A DNA stretch of 42,484 nucleotides. Origin: JAOZTV01 sp965371805. GTDB lineage: Bacteria; Acidobacteriota; Aminicenantia; UBA2199. The DNA lies in contig CBDUZW010000042.1 of assembly GCA_965371805.1 (NCBI GenBank), forward strand, positions 1 to 42,484, in the 5' to 3' direction. Shown here one piece after another: positions 42,312 through 42,484 of this stretch (within the stretch, counting starts at the first letter, position 1; every line of letters starts with the position of its first letter). The notes beneath the pieces are model-generated. The model was not told the DNA's origin. It made no database searches and worked only from the letters and a program-made list of their open reading frames with translations. The position numbers and the translations under genes were made by a program.

Positions 42312-42340
42312 TTGACAATTTTTTATTCACTGCCTATTAT
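42312..42340 (+). promoter_or_regulatory. Strong promoter at the right end
   Basis: TTGACA (42312-42317), 17 bases and TATTAT (42335-42340) are seen; start near 42347, about 50 bases before the receiver stub. Confidence 0.6.
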
Positions 42341-42397
42341 TAATATTTGGAAGTGATAGGACATTTCCAAGATATAATTTTTTTTACAGACAGGAAA

Positions 42398-42454
42398 ATG
42401 GGAAAAATAGAAATATTAGTTATTGATGACCATTACTGTCCTATAAAAACTTGA
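42398..42454 (+). pseudogene. Receiver-domain stub (18 codons)
   Basis: MGKIEILVIDDHYCPIKT followed by TGA. The first 11 residues are the first beta strand and acid pocket (IDDH) of a response regulator, with an AGGA ribosome-binding site just upstream. The frame then stops, and no receiver sequence resumes in any frame before the window ends 30 bases later. It is a truncated response-regulator gene, or a leader peptide of a gene outside the window. Confidence 0.5.
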
Positions 42455-42484
42455 AGTAAAAGCTGACCAAATGTAGTAAAATAT

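Overview
The window is AT-rich (about 30% G+C by eye) and comes from a diderm, Gram-negative-type bacterium. The evidence for two membranes is an OprO/P-type porin, lipoproteins and a YdbH/YnbE/YdbL intermembrane lipid-transport set. Signal-transduction genes are unusually dense: six histidine kinases (one CheA-like), two NarL/LuxR-type regulators and an HDOD protein. This fits a free-living environmental organism with a large regulatory repertoire. I cannot name the phylum from sequence alone. The standard code (UGA = stop) is used. I see no rRNA, tRNA, CRISPR array, phage genes or transposase.

Left part (1-15.7 kb). A family-2 membrane glycosyltransferase faces a SprA-type putative metalloprotease. 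A small membrane protein follows, then a receiver-HisKA_3 kinase with its LuxR-type partner. Next is an 887-residue HEAT-like protein with receiver-like domains at both ends, then a 28-codon receiver stub translationally coupled to a CheA-like kinase. On the minus strand is a complete N-degron operon, clpS-clpA-aat. It is separated from a divergent HDOD + PAS hybrid-kinase pair by a MITE-like repeat.

Middle (15.8-25.9 kb). This region is rearranged. On the minus strand lie an intact FGGY sugar kinase, a DUF4097-type reading frame with three in-frame stops, a serine beta-lactamase-like/TPR protein, a truncated second FGGY copy and a 22-codon third FGGY relic abutting the pyk stop codon. Between the second and third FGGY pieces, on the plus strand, sits a clean ydbH-ynbE-ydbL operon of visibly higher G+C. 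Direct repeats of about 240 bp and 57 bp record the duplications. A second copy of the MITE-like repeat lies between pyk and a small lipoprotein and appears to donate that gene's -35 box.

Right part (26-42.5 kb). An orphan 495-residue membrane protein is followed by a PAS-HisKA_3 kinase with LuxR regulator. Then come an OprO/P-like porin, a CYTH triphosphatase-like protein, a second probably CYTH-related protein and an SLC13-family anion permease. Together these look like a regulated anion/phosphate (poly- or triphosphate) uptake and processing module. Two very large hybrid kinases, one with a 13-repeat Reg_prop propeller sensor, diverge from a shared intergenic region. The window ends in a second receiver stub behind a strong promoter.

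Promoters of the TTGACA-N17-TATAAT type are readable in front of many genes. At clpS, the HDOD gene and sprA the -10 box sits so close to the ATG that the mRNAs are predicted to be leaderless.
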